From contig CM035433.1 of assembly GCA_020310875.1 (NCBI GenBank), forward strand, positions 105,022,758 to 105,086,757: a DNA stretch of 64,000 nt, in the 5' to 3' direction. Numbering within the stretch: position 1 is the stretch's first letter; every line of letters starts with the position of its first letter. Shown piece after piece: positions 12,175-21,730 of the stretch. The translations under genes and the position numbers were made by a program. Origin of the DNA: Ceratopteris richardii (taxonomy: Eukaryota; Streptophyta; Polypodiopsida; Polypodiales; Pteridaceae). Below the pieces are notes generated by a model. The model saw only the letters and a list, made by a program, of their open reading frames with translations. It was not told the DNA's origin and did no database searches.

Positions 12175-14360
12175 AGTAGAACTAGAGGTTGGACTACGAA
12201 AGATGAAGGATTGCCCTGTGGGTTGGGTAGTCGAGGTGAAATTTACAGCTTCCGTTTGAGGAGGTGATGGGGAGGGGTCGGTGGTAGTGGTTCGGTTGAC
12301 TCATCCTGGGTAACGGGGATCTCTTGGCCAATGGTTCCTACTATTTGGGAGGTTGTCTCAATGGGTTCGGATGTAATAATAGGTCCTTCCCCTGTAGTAA
12401 TGGGAATCTCGATGTTCTTACCAGACCATGGTCGTGTCTGGAATCGTCGTGGATCATATTGAACCGGAGGCCTCTTAATCGCTCTTCGAACTGCTTCTAC
12501 TACCCCATATGTTTTCGCCATCAATAAGAGACCTTCACTGTATTCTGAGTCTACTTCGGCTTCTTCCAATAGCTGAGCCATGAGCACCCGACTGCTCTAT
12601 TCGGTGAGCAACTATTGCGACCGCACTCGTTCCATTATTTGATATAGCCTCCAGAGTTCTGTTGTATAAGCTAGGGCTTCAGTTGTTTCTCCTCCTTCTG
12701 CTTCAATTCAGTGTGAGTGCCACCATATCTTTCAACTTTTGTAGCTTCCTATTCTTCATATTAGTGGGGATAAGAGGATCCTTCTCAGAGGGCACATGTG
12801 TGCCATGCATATTGAATGTAGAGCTCACCAATTCCAATGCGAGTTCGAACCTTTTCAACTCATTGTTTCCCAGCAAGGATGGAAGAACGAATGTGACAGG
12901 TTTGTCTTTTTCTTCATTAGCCTGTAGTATTGAGACCAAATAGTAACATCGTAAGAGATCTGGTTTAGGTAAGGGTGTTGCAAAGTACTCGACCAGCCCT
13001 GCACGTTGCCATATGGTCTGCAGATATTGTGTGTTTTGGATAGTCTCAAACTCCTTGGAAAAGAACTGGAATCTGACCCATTGCTTATCATGCTCACACT
13101 TGGACTCCTAGATATACTTGGCCTCTCCTAAGGATCCTAGCATGCCACTAAACCAGTGAGAATTGGCATGGACCCTTTCTGTTATTCTTGTGGGAGGATC
13201 CATTATAGGTATTTATTGGAGGTGTTGCAGCTCTACAGGTCGTTCAGTTGGAGGCACATCAATGGGTAGACTATCCACATCAATCCCTGTTGTACTTACT
13301 CCTGCCTATGAGCTCCGACCTGCTGCTTCTGCCATGAGACTGCTTATGTCTGTTGATGCTTATCTGCTGGAAGAAGAGAGGCACATTAGCATTGCATAGG
13401 AAACAGGATGTTATGGTGTTCCCTCCACAATACTAACATGACATTTCAAGTGGTTAGGGGTTGATGGGTGGAGTGTTTGGTGATGTGTGAGAATGTTGAT
13501 TAGTTGGTTAGTGTTCATCCTAGATGCATACTTTGGATGTGCAATGTACTCAGAATGCACCTACATCAGAGGGGACTGATTTACAAAATTGGGTCAGGCG
13601 GTTTGGTACGAGGTTTAAGTCTCCAAATTTTGATTGTGGAATTGTAGGCTTTAGTGGTGATGACATGTGAAGGTTTGTGGACAGGATTGTGTTGGATTTG
13701 GGACCTTTTGGGTACCCATTTCTTGACATTCCTAGGTGTGACCGAAGAGTTAGAGGTGTGGAGTGTAGATGTTTGCACTGGGATATGTGCCAGGGGTGCT
13801 TGTGAGTGTTGATTCAATCTTGTGAATGGAGGTGATGCTATTTGAGCTCGAAAGCAGGTCTTGGGCACCCACATTTGTCTAGCATTTGGGACAGCCATCA
13901 TTGACCGCTTTGGGACCCAAATAGAAATAGTAGGTCTAGAGTGTTGCCTAATGTACTCCTCCGTTGTAAGTATGGACGGCGTAGCTCGTTTGGTGCATTT
14001 TTGTGAACCTATTTCGAGCATCAAGGGTTGTTCACCCTTGCGTATCCAAATCTACTTCATGCCATGAGGTACTTTATATTGCACTGGTTGTTGCTTATGC
14101 TTCTTGATCATTGGTCTCCTTTGTGTCATGTGTTGCCTGGATTGCTTTCCTCGGATCCTCTTTGGAAAAGAAGGGAACTCCTCTTTGACTGCTGCACTTT
14201 TGTCAAGAGTGACAATCTTCAGCACCATAGAACTTTGGACAAGAATAACATCGTTATCTTCATGTGGGTTCCTCGAGGGACCAAGATTTGGTGCCTTTTC
14301 TAGTGGCCTGAGTGCTTGATTTTGTAGTTCAATCGTGATGCGGTTTTGGCCTACCCAAGC

Positions 14361-14687
14361 CTAAAGAAGTCCACTTCTTAGGTTGAGGTTGACTGCATGA
14401 TCATAGATCCAATCTTGGCCCAAGACAAGAGGTTCGATAAGATTCTCGTCTTCACATACTAGCACTTTTACTGTCATTAGGACCTCTTGAATGTAGAGGG
14501 GAAGTTCCACCTCGCCCACGCAAGGGGTTTCCACACCTCCTAATCCTATGAGATATGCCTCTATAGGATTGACCTTCAATTGCAATTCTTGGCAGTAAGA
14601 AAGTCGAACGGCACTAGTGGCTGCTCCTGAGTCAATTAAAGCTCTCACAGTCCTTGCACTCTTTCCTTGTCCTACCTCTAGGGTCAC
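14361..14687 (-). pseudogene. Aspartic-protease-like domain downstream of integrase
   Basis: The segment carries the active-site signature ALIDSGAATS near its N-terminus and VLGQDWI near its end, the usual start and end landmarks of a retropepsin fold of about 100 residues. It lies downstream of G1 integrase, while a second retropepsin-like segment (ILDSG ... MGRPFL) sits in the normal place upstream of RT near 22.4-22.6 kb. It may belong to the extra ORF of G1, or to a fragment of another element fused into it. Confidence 0.65.
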
Positions 14688-14806
14688 AAAGGGTCTTCAA
14701 TCGACTATTGTTAGAGGCACGTTCTCATTTATGTAATTGATTAAGGTCCATTTGAAGGGTTGAGAAAGGGCTGAGTGGGAAGAGCCTTAAAGGCCACATC
14801 TCTTTG

Positions 14807-14814
14807 TATAAATA
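14807..14814 (+). promoter_or_regulatory. TATA box in the 5' LTR of M
   Basis: TATAAATA followed by gagc, with the same sequence at 17627-17634 in the second LTR. If used, transcription would begin about 30 bp downstream, leaving a leader of about 320 nt before the cysteine-rich ORF at 15162. Confidence 0.6.
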
Positions 14815-15161
14815 GAGCATTTGGTTAATGAAAAAAGAGCTCTCTCTAATTTTCATCGCCACTCATGGCCTCAGATGTCTTCTTGTTCCCTTGTTTCTAT
14901 GTTCTTAGGGTTTCTCCTCTTTATTTATGCGCACATCTGCTGTAGTGTGTGGCCCTTGACCGAGCAACTGTGGCGATACGTGTTCTCTCCTTCTCTCTCT
15001 CTGTTACATGGAGGTGTTCCCTCCCAAAGCTCTCGTGTGATGTTGTTTGGATGTATTAGTTAGTTTTCTGTTCTTTGCTTCTTAAAATGTATGCATTCCT
15101 TTGTCTGATCGACACAATATAGCTATGGCGACCCTAGTTCTCTGTGAACTCTTAGTGAGCA

Positions 15162-15371
15162 ATGGTGAGCTGTGGATGCAGCGCAAGTTGTGCTTTGGGG
15201 TATCCATGTCCATGTGATTCTGAGTACCAATGCGCTGCAAGTGCTTCGGGGATGCCATCAGTGACAGCATATTGTAAGTGTGGTGAACATTGCACTTGCG
15301 AAACTTGCACTGGCAACAAGGTGGCTGATTCCGATCGCAAGCACGCGTTCTGCAAGTGTGGGAGGCGATGA
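15162..15371 (+). CDS. Metallothionein-like cysteine-rich protein, 69 aa
   Basis: A 69-residue frame with 13 cysteines at 4, 6, 10, 16, 18, 24, 38, 40, 44, 46, 49, 64 and 66. Five CxC pairs fall in three clusters separated by Cys-free spacers of 13-14 residues. The middle cluster (CKCGEHCTCETC) resembles the CxCGEHCxCxxC blocks of plant seed-type (type 4) metallothioneins, which bind Zn and Cu through thiolates and sometimes His; His43 and His61 are present. There is no signal peptide, so a cytosolic metal-buffering role is inferred. The start ATG gives the shortest frame containing all cysteines. An ATG at 15125 opens a short overlapping upstream frame. The frame lies inside an LTR, implying capture from a host gene. 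Expression is not known. Confidence 0.6.
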   Translation: MVSCGCSASCALGYPCPCDSEYQCAASASGMPSVTAYCKCGEHCTCETCTGNKVADSDRKHAFCKCGRR

Positions 15372-15386
15372 ATCCCTTGCAACACT

Positions 15387-15395
15387 TGGCGCCGT
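15387..15395 (+). other. Primer-binding site of element M
   Basis: TGGCGCCGT stands 2 bp after the 5' LTR. It matches the 3' end complement of plant tRNA-Asp for nine bases, and the following dozen match only partly. Its position supports reading the flanking repeats as LTRs and not as duplicated host gene copies. Confidence 0.65.
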
Positions 15396-17158
15396 CTTCG
15401 CGTATCGTTCCCCAACTCTACCGGTTGGTGAAGATTCAACACATACGGACTCTGTAGCGGGATGGTCCAGCGATGTCTACCGCTATCGTTTGATGGATTA
15501 CTAAATTGCTACAGTTCCAACCACGTGCGAGCTGTTTTTCTTTCTTGCAGACATGGTGGTGATCCACCTGTCCGTAGCGCCTGTGTGTATACCACATATG
15601 GTTGGCATGAATAGACATTCAGATCTTCAGTAGCTCGAGTCTCTGGCGGCCATCCATTAGTTTCCGTTTTTTATTGAATGCACAGGGCACAATGGGTTCT
15701 ATTCATCTTGCAATGCATATAGACTTTTCTTAATGAATTTCAATTTCGATTGCACGAGGAGGTCACTCGTATCCGCATCCTGGAGATTAACATTTTCTGA
15801 TTAAGCGTAGACATATAAATTCGAATGATGGCATATGACATAAGTACTTGAACGTTTCTAATTCCATATGATTTAGATTTGCATATGTTGTTCACAAGTA
15901 ATCTTTAAGATTCGCTGGTGGCAATTGTTTTGGTACATTCAAGGGTCGGATCTGATTCATATTAAGGCAGACTGCTATTTTTTTGCTGCTCAAACCACAA
16001 TCATTAACGCAGTATCAAGATGGAGAATCCAATTTGTTGTCATCAGACAATGTTCTGTTTCTGAGTGATGTTTATGCCATCGCATAGGAATTTTATGTTT
16101 TGCTGTAATACGATTTTTCTGGCATGTGTTCAAAGATTCACAAAAAATAGAGCAAAGTTCACAAAGTGATTGTCCCTTTTGAGATTCACATTATGCGTTT
16201 ACTTCCGTTCATGCGGTATGACATTATCTTCCAGGATGTACTTTCTTTTATCTTCCAGGATGCATGTACTTTCTTTTTTATAATAATCACCCTCTGGAAT
16301 ATTACGAATGACGTTCCCCTTGCTTTTCGTATAACTTTGATCTACTTTAGAAATTGTACCCCTTTCATATGTATGGAGGCAGCGATTGTGATAAAGTTTC
16401 TTCCTTGATAACGTTGATGTATCTCTTAATTTGTGATAAAGCTTTTGCCAGATTCACACTTTCAAGGAAAATTTTCGAGCATAGACAGAGAACCACCCCA
16501 CTAGAGTGAAGAAAAAATGATTATAATGTAACAAGATTTGCTTAACCCTTCCAATTATGTCATACGTGAGACCTATGTTGTATACATATCTGAAATTATA
16601 TAAATGAGCTACACTTGCACTTCATTTGTGTCCATATAGGAGGGCAAGATCATAGGTTATGTAAGTAGTATTCGTGAACCTTGGATTAAGTTCCAGGCAC
16701 TTCACTTTGCCTCTTACATTGCCCTTGGTCTTGGATATGATATGAACCTTACTTGCATTCCATACCATGGTCTAACCATGCACTTTGGTTTGCAAGTATT
16801 GTTCATAAGGGTAGAGCATAATTATGCGTACACACATAACTTTGGATTGACAGGTTGCTCTTACATTGGTTACATACAAGGAGTTGGATTTTTCTATTCC
16901 AAGAACGGTGCTACCACCTGGGCATTAGAAAATGTATATGAGGATTGTACATGGGTTGGGTTCTTATTTTTAGACTTTGGTTGGATTTGTGTTGGCCTTG
17001 ATGTAAGGACTTGATTTGATGTATTTGATCTTGGTGAGTGTGATGGAACCGGTGTCCTCGGGCATGAGTTATGGAAACCCTATATCACATGAAAATTAGT
17101 ATCCTATATTTTGGCTTGTTGCATGAAATATGGTCAGTCTGAATGAGGAAGTATGATG

Positions 17159-17304
17159 TGAGTGCGAGGTAGCGTTAAGTCGGCAGAAGCACTCCTTTGT
17201 GTTTTTTTCGGTAATGAGCGAGTGTGAGGTAGCGTTAAGTCGGCAGAAACACTCCATGTAGATAGTGAATGTGAGGTAGCGTTGATTCGGCAGAAGCATT
17301 CACT
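17159..17304. repeat. Three-copy short tandem repeat
   Basis: A unit of about 36 bp centred on gaggtagcgttaagtcggca occurs three times, starting near 17159, 17219 and 17266, with variable spacers. The third copy has diverged. Function unknown. Confidence 0.75.
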
Positions 17305-17477
17305 GATTTTCTTTTTTGTATGTTCTGAGTGATGGATGATGTCGGATATGGGATACATACCTTCATATGTGGAGGCTCGCGGATTGAAACACTTTTCAAA
17401 ATTGAGGTATTCCTTTGGTTGTATAACATATTGTATAAAGGTTCCCAGCCTATAAATGGTTCCCATGTAATTTTCAT

Positions 17478-17538
17478 CTTGCTGAGGGGGTTATCACTTA
17501 TCAAGGGATGTGGTAGTTCAAGTCCACCGTGCGTGCCA
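17478..17538 (+). mobile_element. Possible tRNA-derived SINE head
   Basis: An A-box-like gctgagggggtta and a B-box-like gttcaagtcc (17516-17525) stand about 30 bp apart, as in a tRNA-derived RNA polymerase III promoter. The bases after the B box (caccgtgcgtgccagtgt) recur on the minus strand near 60530-60560 after another B box. No poly-A or poly-T tail or target copy is visible, so this is a tentative call. Confidence 0.3.
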
Positions 17539-17539
17539 G

Positions 17540-18194
17540 TGTTAGAGGCACGTTCTCATTTATGTAATTGATTAAGGTCCATTTGAAGGGTTGAGTGGGA
17601 AGAGCCTTAAAGGCCACATCTCTTTGTATAAATAGAGCATTTGGTTAATGAAAAAAGAGCTCTCTCTGATTTTCGTCGCCACTCATGGCCTCAGATGTCT
17701 TCTTGTTCCCTTGTTTCTATGTTCTTAGGGTTTCTCCTCTTTATTTATGCGCACATCTGCTGTAGTGTGTGGCCCTTGACCGAGCAACTGTGGCGATACG
17801 TGTTCTCTCCTGCTCTCTCTCTGTTACATGGAGGCGTTCCCTCCCAAAGCTCTCGTGTGATGTTGTTTGGATGTATTAGTTAGTTTTCTGTTCTTTGCTT
17901 CTTAAAATGTATGCATTCCTTTGTCTGATCGACACGATATAGCTATGGCGACCCTAGTTCTCTGTGAACTCTTAGTGAGCAATGGATGCAACGGAAGTTG
18001 TGCTTTGGGGTATCCATGTCCATGTGATTCTGAGTACCAATGCACTGCAAGTGCTTCGGGGATGCCATCAGTGACAGCATATTGTAAGTGTGGTGAACAT
18101 TGCACTTGCGAAACCTGCACTGGCAACAAGGTGGCTGATTCCGATCGCAAGCACGCGTTCTGCAAGTGTGGGAGGCGATGAATCCCTTGCAACA
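17540..18194 (+). repeat. 3' LTR of element M
   Basis: A 655-bp repeat of 14709-15384 with the same TATA box (17627-17634) and cysteine-rich frame. The bases at its right edge (18194-18198, actat) match the five left of the 5' LTR. Confidence 0.8.
17945..18181 (+). CDS. Metallothionein-like frame, second copy in the 3' LTR
   Basis: This copy keeps the whole cysteine-rich part from the ALGYPCPC region to the C-terminal CKCGRR with few substitutions, but its start region differs from the first copy. The frame opens at the more upstream ATG (17945) and gives a 78-residue product with a non-cysteine-rich N-terminal extension and a changed first cluster. As the 3' LTR, it could be transcribed into flanking G1 sequence. 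Whether it is translated is unknown. Confidence 0.45.
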   Translation: MATLVLCELLVSNGCNGSCALGYPCPCDSEYQCTASASGMPSVTAYCKCGEHCTCETCTGNKVADSDRKHAFCKCGRR

Positions 18195-18482
18195 CTATCT
18201 TATGGGAACGTTCATCTGAAGCCTCGCACATGTCCATGTGATAACTTAGAGCTTCTTGAGTGTCAGGCATAGGCGATCTCTACCTTGTCTTCTCCATTTC
18301 ATTCATCGGATGTGTTCTGAAGCTTCTACCTGTGCTTCTTCTCGAATTCACTTTTCCTCTTCTTTACGTTTCTTTGCTGTATTGAGTCGATTTAACATCT
18401 CCTCCGTGAGGGGTTCTTGATATAACTTGACTCTGCATCCACTTATGTAACTTGGTAGAATATCGCCTTCTAGAGTGGCTAG

Positions 18483-20228
18483 TTAAACTGCTCCACTTGT
18501 GGAGATCCTATCGAAAATCATTGGTCCATAGCCTCTCTTCTCTAACTTCCATGCATGTTGCTTTAGGGTGTAGACTAGGACTAGATCTCCCGCTTTCAAG
18601 CCCTTATCCTTCACGTGTGCATCGAAATATGCCGTTTGCCTCTTCTTGGATGCATGAATTCCTGCTGCAGCCCTCAATCGTGTTTCACCTAATCGTTCAA
18701 GATCGAAGATTTTGGAGGATAGTTCATGGCTTGTCCAGTCATGCTCTTGTGCTACTTTCAATGTAGGTATCAAAAAGTCCAGTGGTAGCATGGCATTTTG
18801 GCCAAACACCATCTGAAAGGGTGTGGCTTGGAGTACCATTTTGTAGGCAACTCTGTATGCCCAAATAGCATGATGTAGTTGTTTGTCCCAATCAGCGTGT
18901 TTATTATTAACCAATTTTGTCAATACATTGCATAGAATCTTATTCGTGCTCTCAGCCTGTCCATTAGCTTGTGGATGATAAGGGGCAGACTTCTTATGTA
19001 TCACCAAGAATTCTTGGAGAAGGTTTTCTATGACTTCATTCAAGAAGTGTGTGCCTCTATCACTCACTAACTCTATTGGCAATCTGTATCTAGTGAACAC
19101 ATTCTCAAATAAGAATTTTGATGTCGTTTGAGCATCGTTCTTCATCATGGCTTTTACTTCTACCCACTTGGTTAGATAGTCTGTGGCCACAATGATATAC
19201 TCAGCATGTGAACCCTTAGCTGGGGGATTAATAGGACCAACACAATCTATTCCCCACTTAGAGAATGCATGTCCACCCATCATAGGTTTCAATGGCATCT
19301 CATCTTTGCATATAGGATACTGAGTTCGCTGACAAACATCACATTTCTTCACGTAGGTATGTGCATCCATGTGAAGGTTTGGCCACCAAAGACCTGCAAA
19401 TAGTATTGCCCTGATCACCCTTTCTGGTCTGAAGTGTCCTCCTGCTACACCTTGGTGAGCAGTTTCCAAGATCTTTAGATATTCGCTCTCGTGGACACAC
19501 AATCTAAGATACCCATCCTTTCCTCATCTGTATAGATTTTCTCCAATGAGAATATAGTCTAACGCTTCTTGTTCTAAGCTTCTTTGTCTAGCTAATGTCA
19601 TACCTTGGGGAAAGGTTCTCGTCCTCAAAAAGGCTACTAATGGTTCACTCCAATCTGGTACTAAAGACATTCGATAAAGAGTGGCATGTTCCACTAGTGG
19701 TTTAGTACGACAGATTGGGCATTCCTTGCACATCCTATGGACATCTGCTTCCATCATTGGCCAGTGCACTCTGAGTCTCTTCAGTGTCTGTAAAGTTCTT
19801 TGCTTCGAGTAGTGCTCCTCTAATGCACCTACATGTGCTAACTGCAACCATTTCGCGTACTCATCCTCTTCCACACAAAAAGCTAATATCCCTTGATTGG
19901 TAGGTTTATACATGCTTCCTGCCATGATATGGTACTTCTGGGCTTTTACTATCTCTTTATCTCGGGTGTTTGCTACTGGATGTTTAGGCCCATATGTCAA
20001 TATTGGCACTAAGGACTTGGCCCAATGTGGTACAACTTCCAGATTAAATAGGTAAGCATCAGGAAGGTCGTTTGATACTCCTTGTGGGGCCTCTCCATAT
20101 GTGAGCCTTGAGAGATGATCTACTCTCATGTGAGTCTTTCCTTTCCTCACCACTACCTCAAAGTCATATTCCATTAGTAAGAGGAACCATCTTACTAATC
20201 TGCCTGTATTGCATGGCCTGTTTACCAA
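18483..20228 (-). pseudogene. G1 integrase region with two H2C2 modules
   Basis: The downstream half has an H2C2 zinc motif (HQGVAGGHF ... CDVCQ) followed by the DDE core (GIDCVGPI, SDRGTHF, HPQANGQAE) and a C-terminal segment. The upstream half (about 19.5-20.2 kb) has a second H2C2-like motif (HVGALEEHY ... CPICR) after the RNase H end. Gypsy integrases normally carry one H2C2 domain before the core. The duplication could be lineage-specific architecture or an internal repeat in this copy. Confidence 0.8.
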
Positions 20229-20229
20229 G

Positions 20230-21730
20230 TATAGTAGAGCTTGATGATCAGTAAAAAATTAAAACTTATTTGCAAGCAAATAGTGTCTAAACTTTTTAAC
20301 CACATATACCATGCCTAATCCTTCTCTCTCAGTAGTGGTATAATTCCGTTCAGCTTCATTTAGCTATCTACTAGCATAGGCAATTGGAAGATCCATATTA
20401 CCTTCACCTGTAGGTTGAGCAAGTACACACCCAATAGCATAATTGGATGCATCCACATGGACATGGAATGGCTTGTTCCAATCTGGTGTAGTCAAGATTA
20501 GTGCTGAACACAATCACCGCTTAAGCTCATTGAAGGATTTCTCGCACTCATCAGTCCACTCAAAATTGGTCAAGAGTCCGTACAGAGGCTTTGCAATGAT
20601 GGCATACATGTGAATGAAACGTTGGTAATAACCACAATGCCCCATGAAAGCTTGCACTTCTTGATATTCTTAGGCCTAGGTAGTTCTGCAATAGCCCTCA
20701 CCTTCTCTTCATCAGTGGATATGCCGTTCTTTGACACTATGTGTCCTAGAATCTTGCCTTGCCTGACCATGAAAACACACTTTTTTGGATTCAGACAGAC
20801 TTGATATTCTCTACATTTATCAAAGATTTGCCTGAGTTCAGGTATATGTTTCTATCTAATGTTGGAATGGGCACAGAGATCATCAACATAGACTTCCAAA
20901 TTCTTTCTCAAAAACTCTTTAAACACATGGCACATCAATCTTTGGAAAGTGGTTGGTGCATTTGTAAGACCAAATGGCATTACCTGAAAAGCGAATATGC
21001 CCCACTAGGTGGCAAAAGCCTTCTTATGCTGATCTTCTGGTGCAATGGCCACTTGATTGTAACCAGAGAAGCCATCTAAGAAGCTGTACACTTCCTTGCC
21101 TACTACCCTTTCTAATAGGTGCTCAGTGATTGGAAGTGGATAACTATCCCTGATAGTGGCTGCGTTAACCTTCTTCAAGTTAATGCATACACGTAGTTTG
21201 CCATTCTTCTTGGGCACCACTACAATGGGGGAAACCCATTCAGTGTGCTCAATTTCATAGATAAATCCGGCTTCCACTAAGCGATCTATCTCTTCTTTGA
21301 TCTTGGTAGCATAGTTGTCATTGTATGTGTATGGCTTTTGTTTAGAGGGTATGGCATCTGAGGTCATGGGGATCATGTGTGAGCATATGTCGGGGTCTAC
21401 ACCTTTCAGGTCTTTGTAGCTCCAAGCAAATACATCTTTGTACTCTCTCAGCAAGGCTACCAATTGCTGCTCTTCTTCTTTAGTAAGGTCATGCCCAATG
21501 TATGTGCATCTCTCCTCTCCTTCTTCTATGGCTACCATAATTTTCTTCGTAGTTTCTTTATTATCATAGGCCTCGCCTGCTTGAGCATTACGTTTTGGCA
21601 TTCTTATCATAACTCTCATGTCTTCTATCTCATACTTCTTAAAATTTTTAGGGACCTCAAACAAGGATTTTTCCTCCTCTTGTGAGACTTCTCTCTTCTT
21701 CCTCTTCTTTCCCTCACTCTTAGTGGTCAC
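20230..21730 (-). pseudogene. G1 reverse transcriptase and RNase H region
   Basis: RT landmarks in order: the VSPIVVVPKKNGKLRVCINL block, YPLPITEHLL, FLDGFSGYNQV, and a late GHIVSKNGI block near 20.7 kb. RNase H follows toward 20.2 kb. The order before integrase is the Ty3/gypsy one. The region is broken. Confidence 0.85.

Larger units (their letters stand above)
9768..14703 (-). pseudogene. Extra ORF region of G1, downstream of integrase
   Basis: About 5 kb of degenerate coding sequence on the same strand as pol, between integrase and the 3' LTR once nested element M is discounted. In coding order it contains an aspartic-protease-like segment (about 14.4-14.7 kb), a segment with three WVPK motifs (about 13.6-14.0 kb), an unrecognised part (about 12.2-13.1 kb), a proline-rich part followed by a leucine/glutamine coiled coil (about 11.4-12.2 kb), a second glutamine-rich coiled-coil part (about 10.8-11.2 kb) and a terminal unrecognised part (about 9.8-10.6 kb). 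Additional downstream ORFs are known in Athila and Tat gypsy lineages; no homology to an envelope protein is visible. Function unknown. Confidence 0.6.
14709..15384 (+). repeat. 5' LTR of element M
   Basis: A 676-bp repeat with a TATA box about 100 bp in and a cysteine-rich ORF filling its last third. It ends 13 bp after that ORF's stop codon. It is about 98 percent like the repeat at 17540-18194 apart from two short indels. Confidence 0.8.
15396..17539. other. Interior of element M, no retroviral ORF
   Basis: About 2.1 kb of mostly AT-rich sequence. A pyrimidine run ending in cttgcag near 15550 resembles an intron acceptor. A 90-residue open frame at 16742-17014 resembles nothing I know. 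Near 17159-17304 three copies of gtgaggtagcgttaagtcgg-like units stand 60 and 49 bp apart. A purine tract gaggggg lies about 50 bp before the 3' LTR, farther than usual for a polypurine tract. Confidence 0.5.
14709..18194 (+). mobile_element. Non-autonomous LTR element M carrying metallothionein-like ORFs
   Basis: Two direct repeats (14709-15384 and 17540-18194) start tgttag and end gcaaca, and frame a 2.15-kb interior with no retroviral protein. Two bases after the first repeat stands TGGCGCCGT, the start of an Asp-tRNA-type primer site. The flanks share actat: 14704-14708 on the left and 18194-18198 on the right, overlapping the last LTR base, so the target copy is 4-5 bp. These signs together indicate a non-autonomous LTR retrotransposon inserted into G1 in the opposite orientation. 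The LTRs differ at roughly ten positions plus two short indels, so it is young, younger than G1. No gag or pol is present; it would need helper proteins in trans. Confidence 0.75.

Noticed and set aside
11558-12259. Plus-strand Gly/Met-rich ORFs at 11.5-12.3 kb
   Set aside because: They are the reverse complement of the proline-rich part of the G1 extra ORF, which lies on the pol strand.
9768-14703. Envelope gene of an endogenous retrovirus-like element
   Set aside because: No signal peptide, furin-like site or clear transmembrane segment could be seen; the visible features are proline-rich and coiled-coil parts plus a protease-like domain.
16742-17014. 90-aa ORF in the M interior as a gene
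   Set aside because: No recognised motif, no family resemblance and no start context; its length is compatible with chance in this composition. Kept only as a note.
14709-18194. Tandem duplication of an ordinary host metallothionein gene
   Set aside because: The primer site after the first repeat, TG..CA-type ends and shared actat at the outer edges fit an LTR element better; but the host-gene reading is not fully excluded without other copies.
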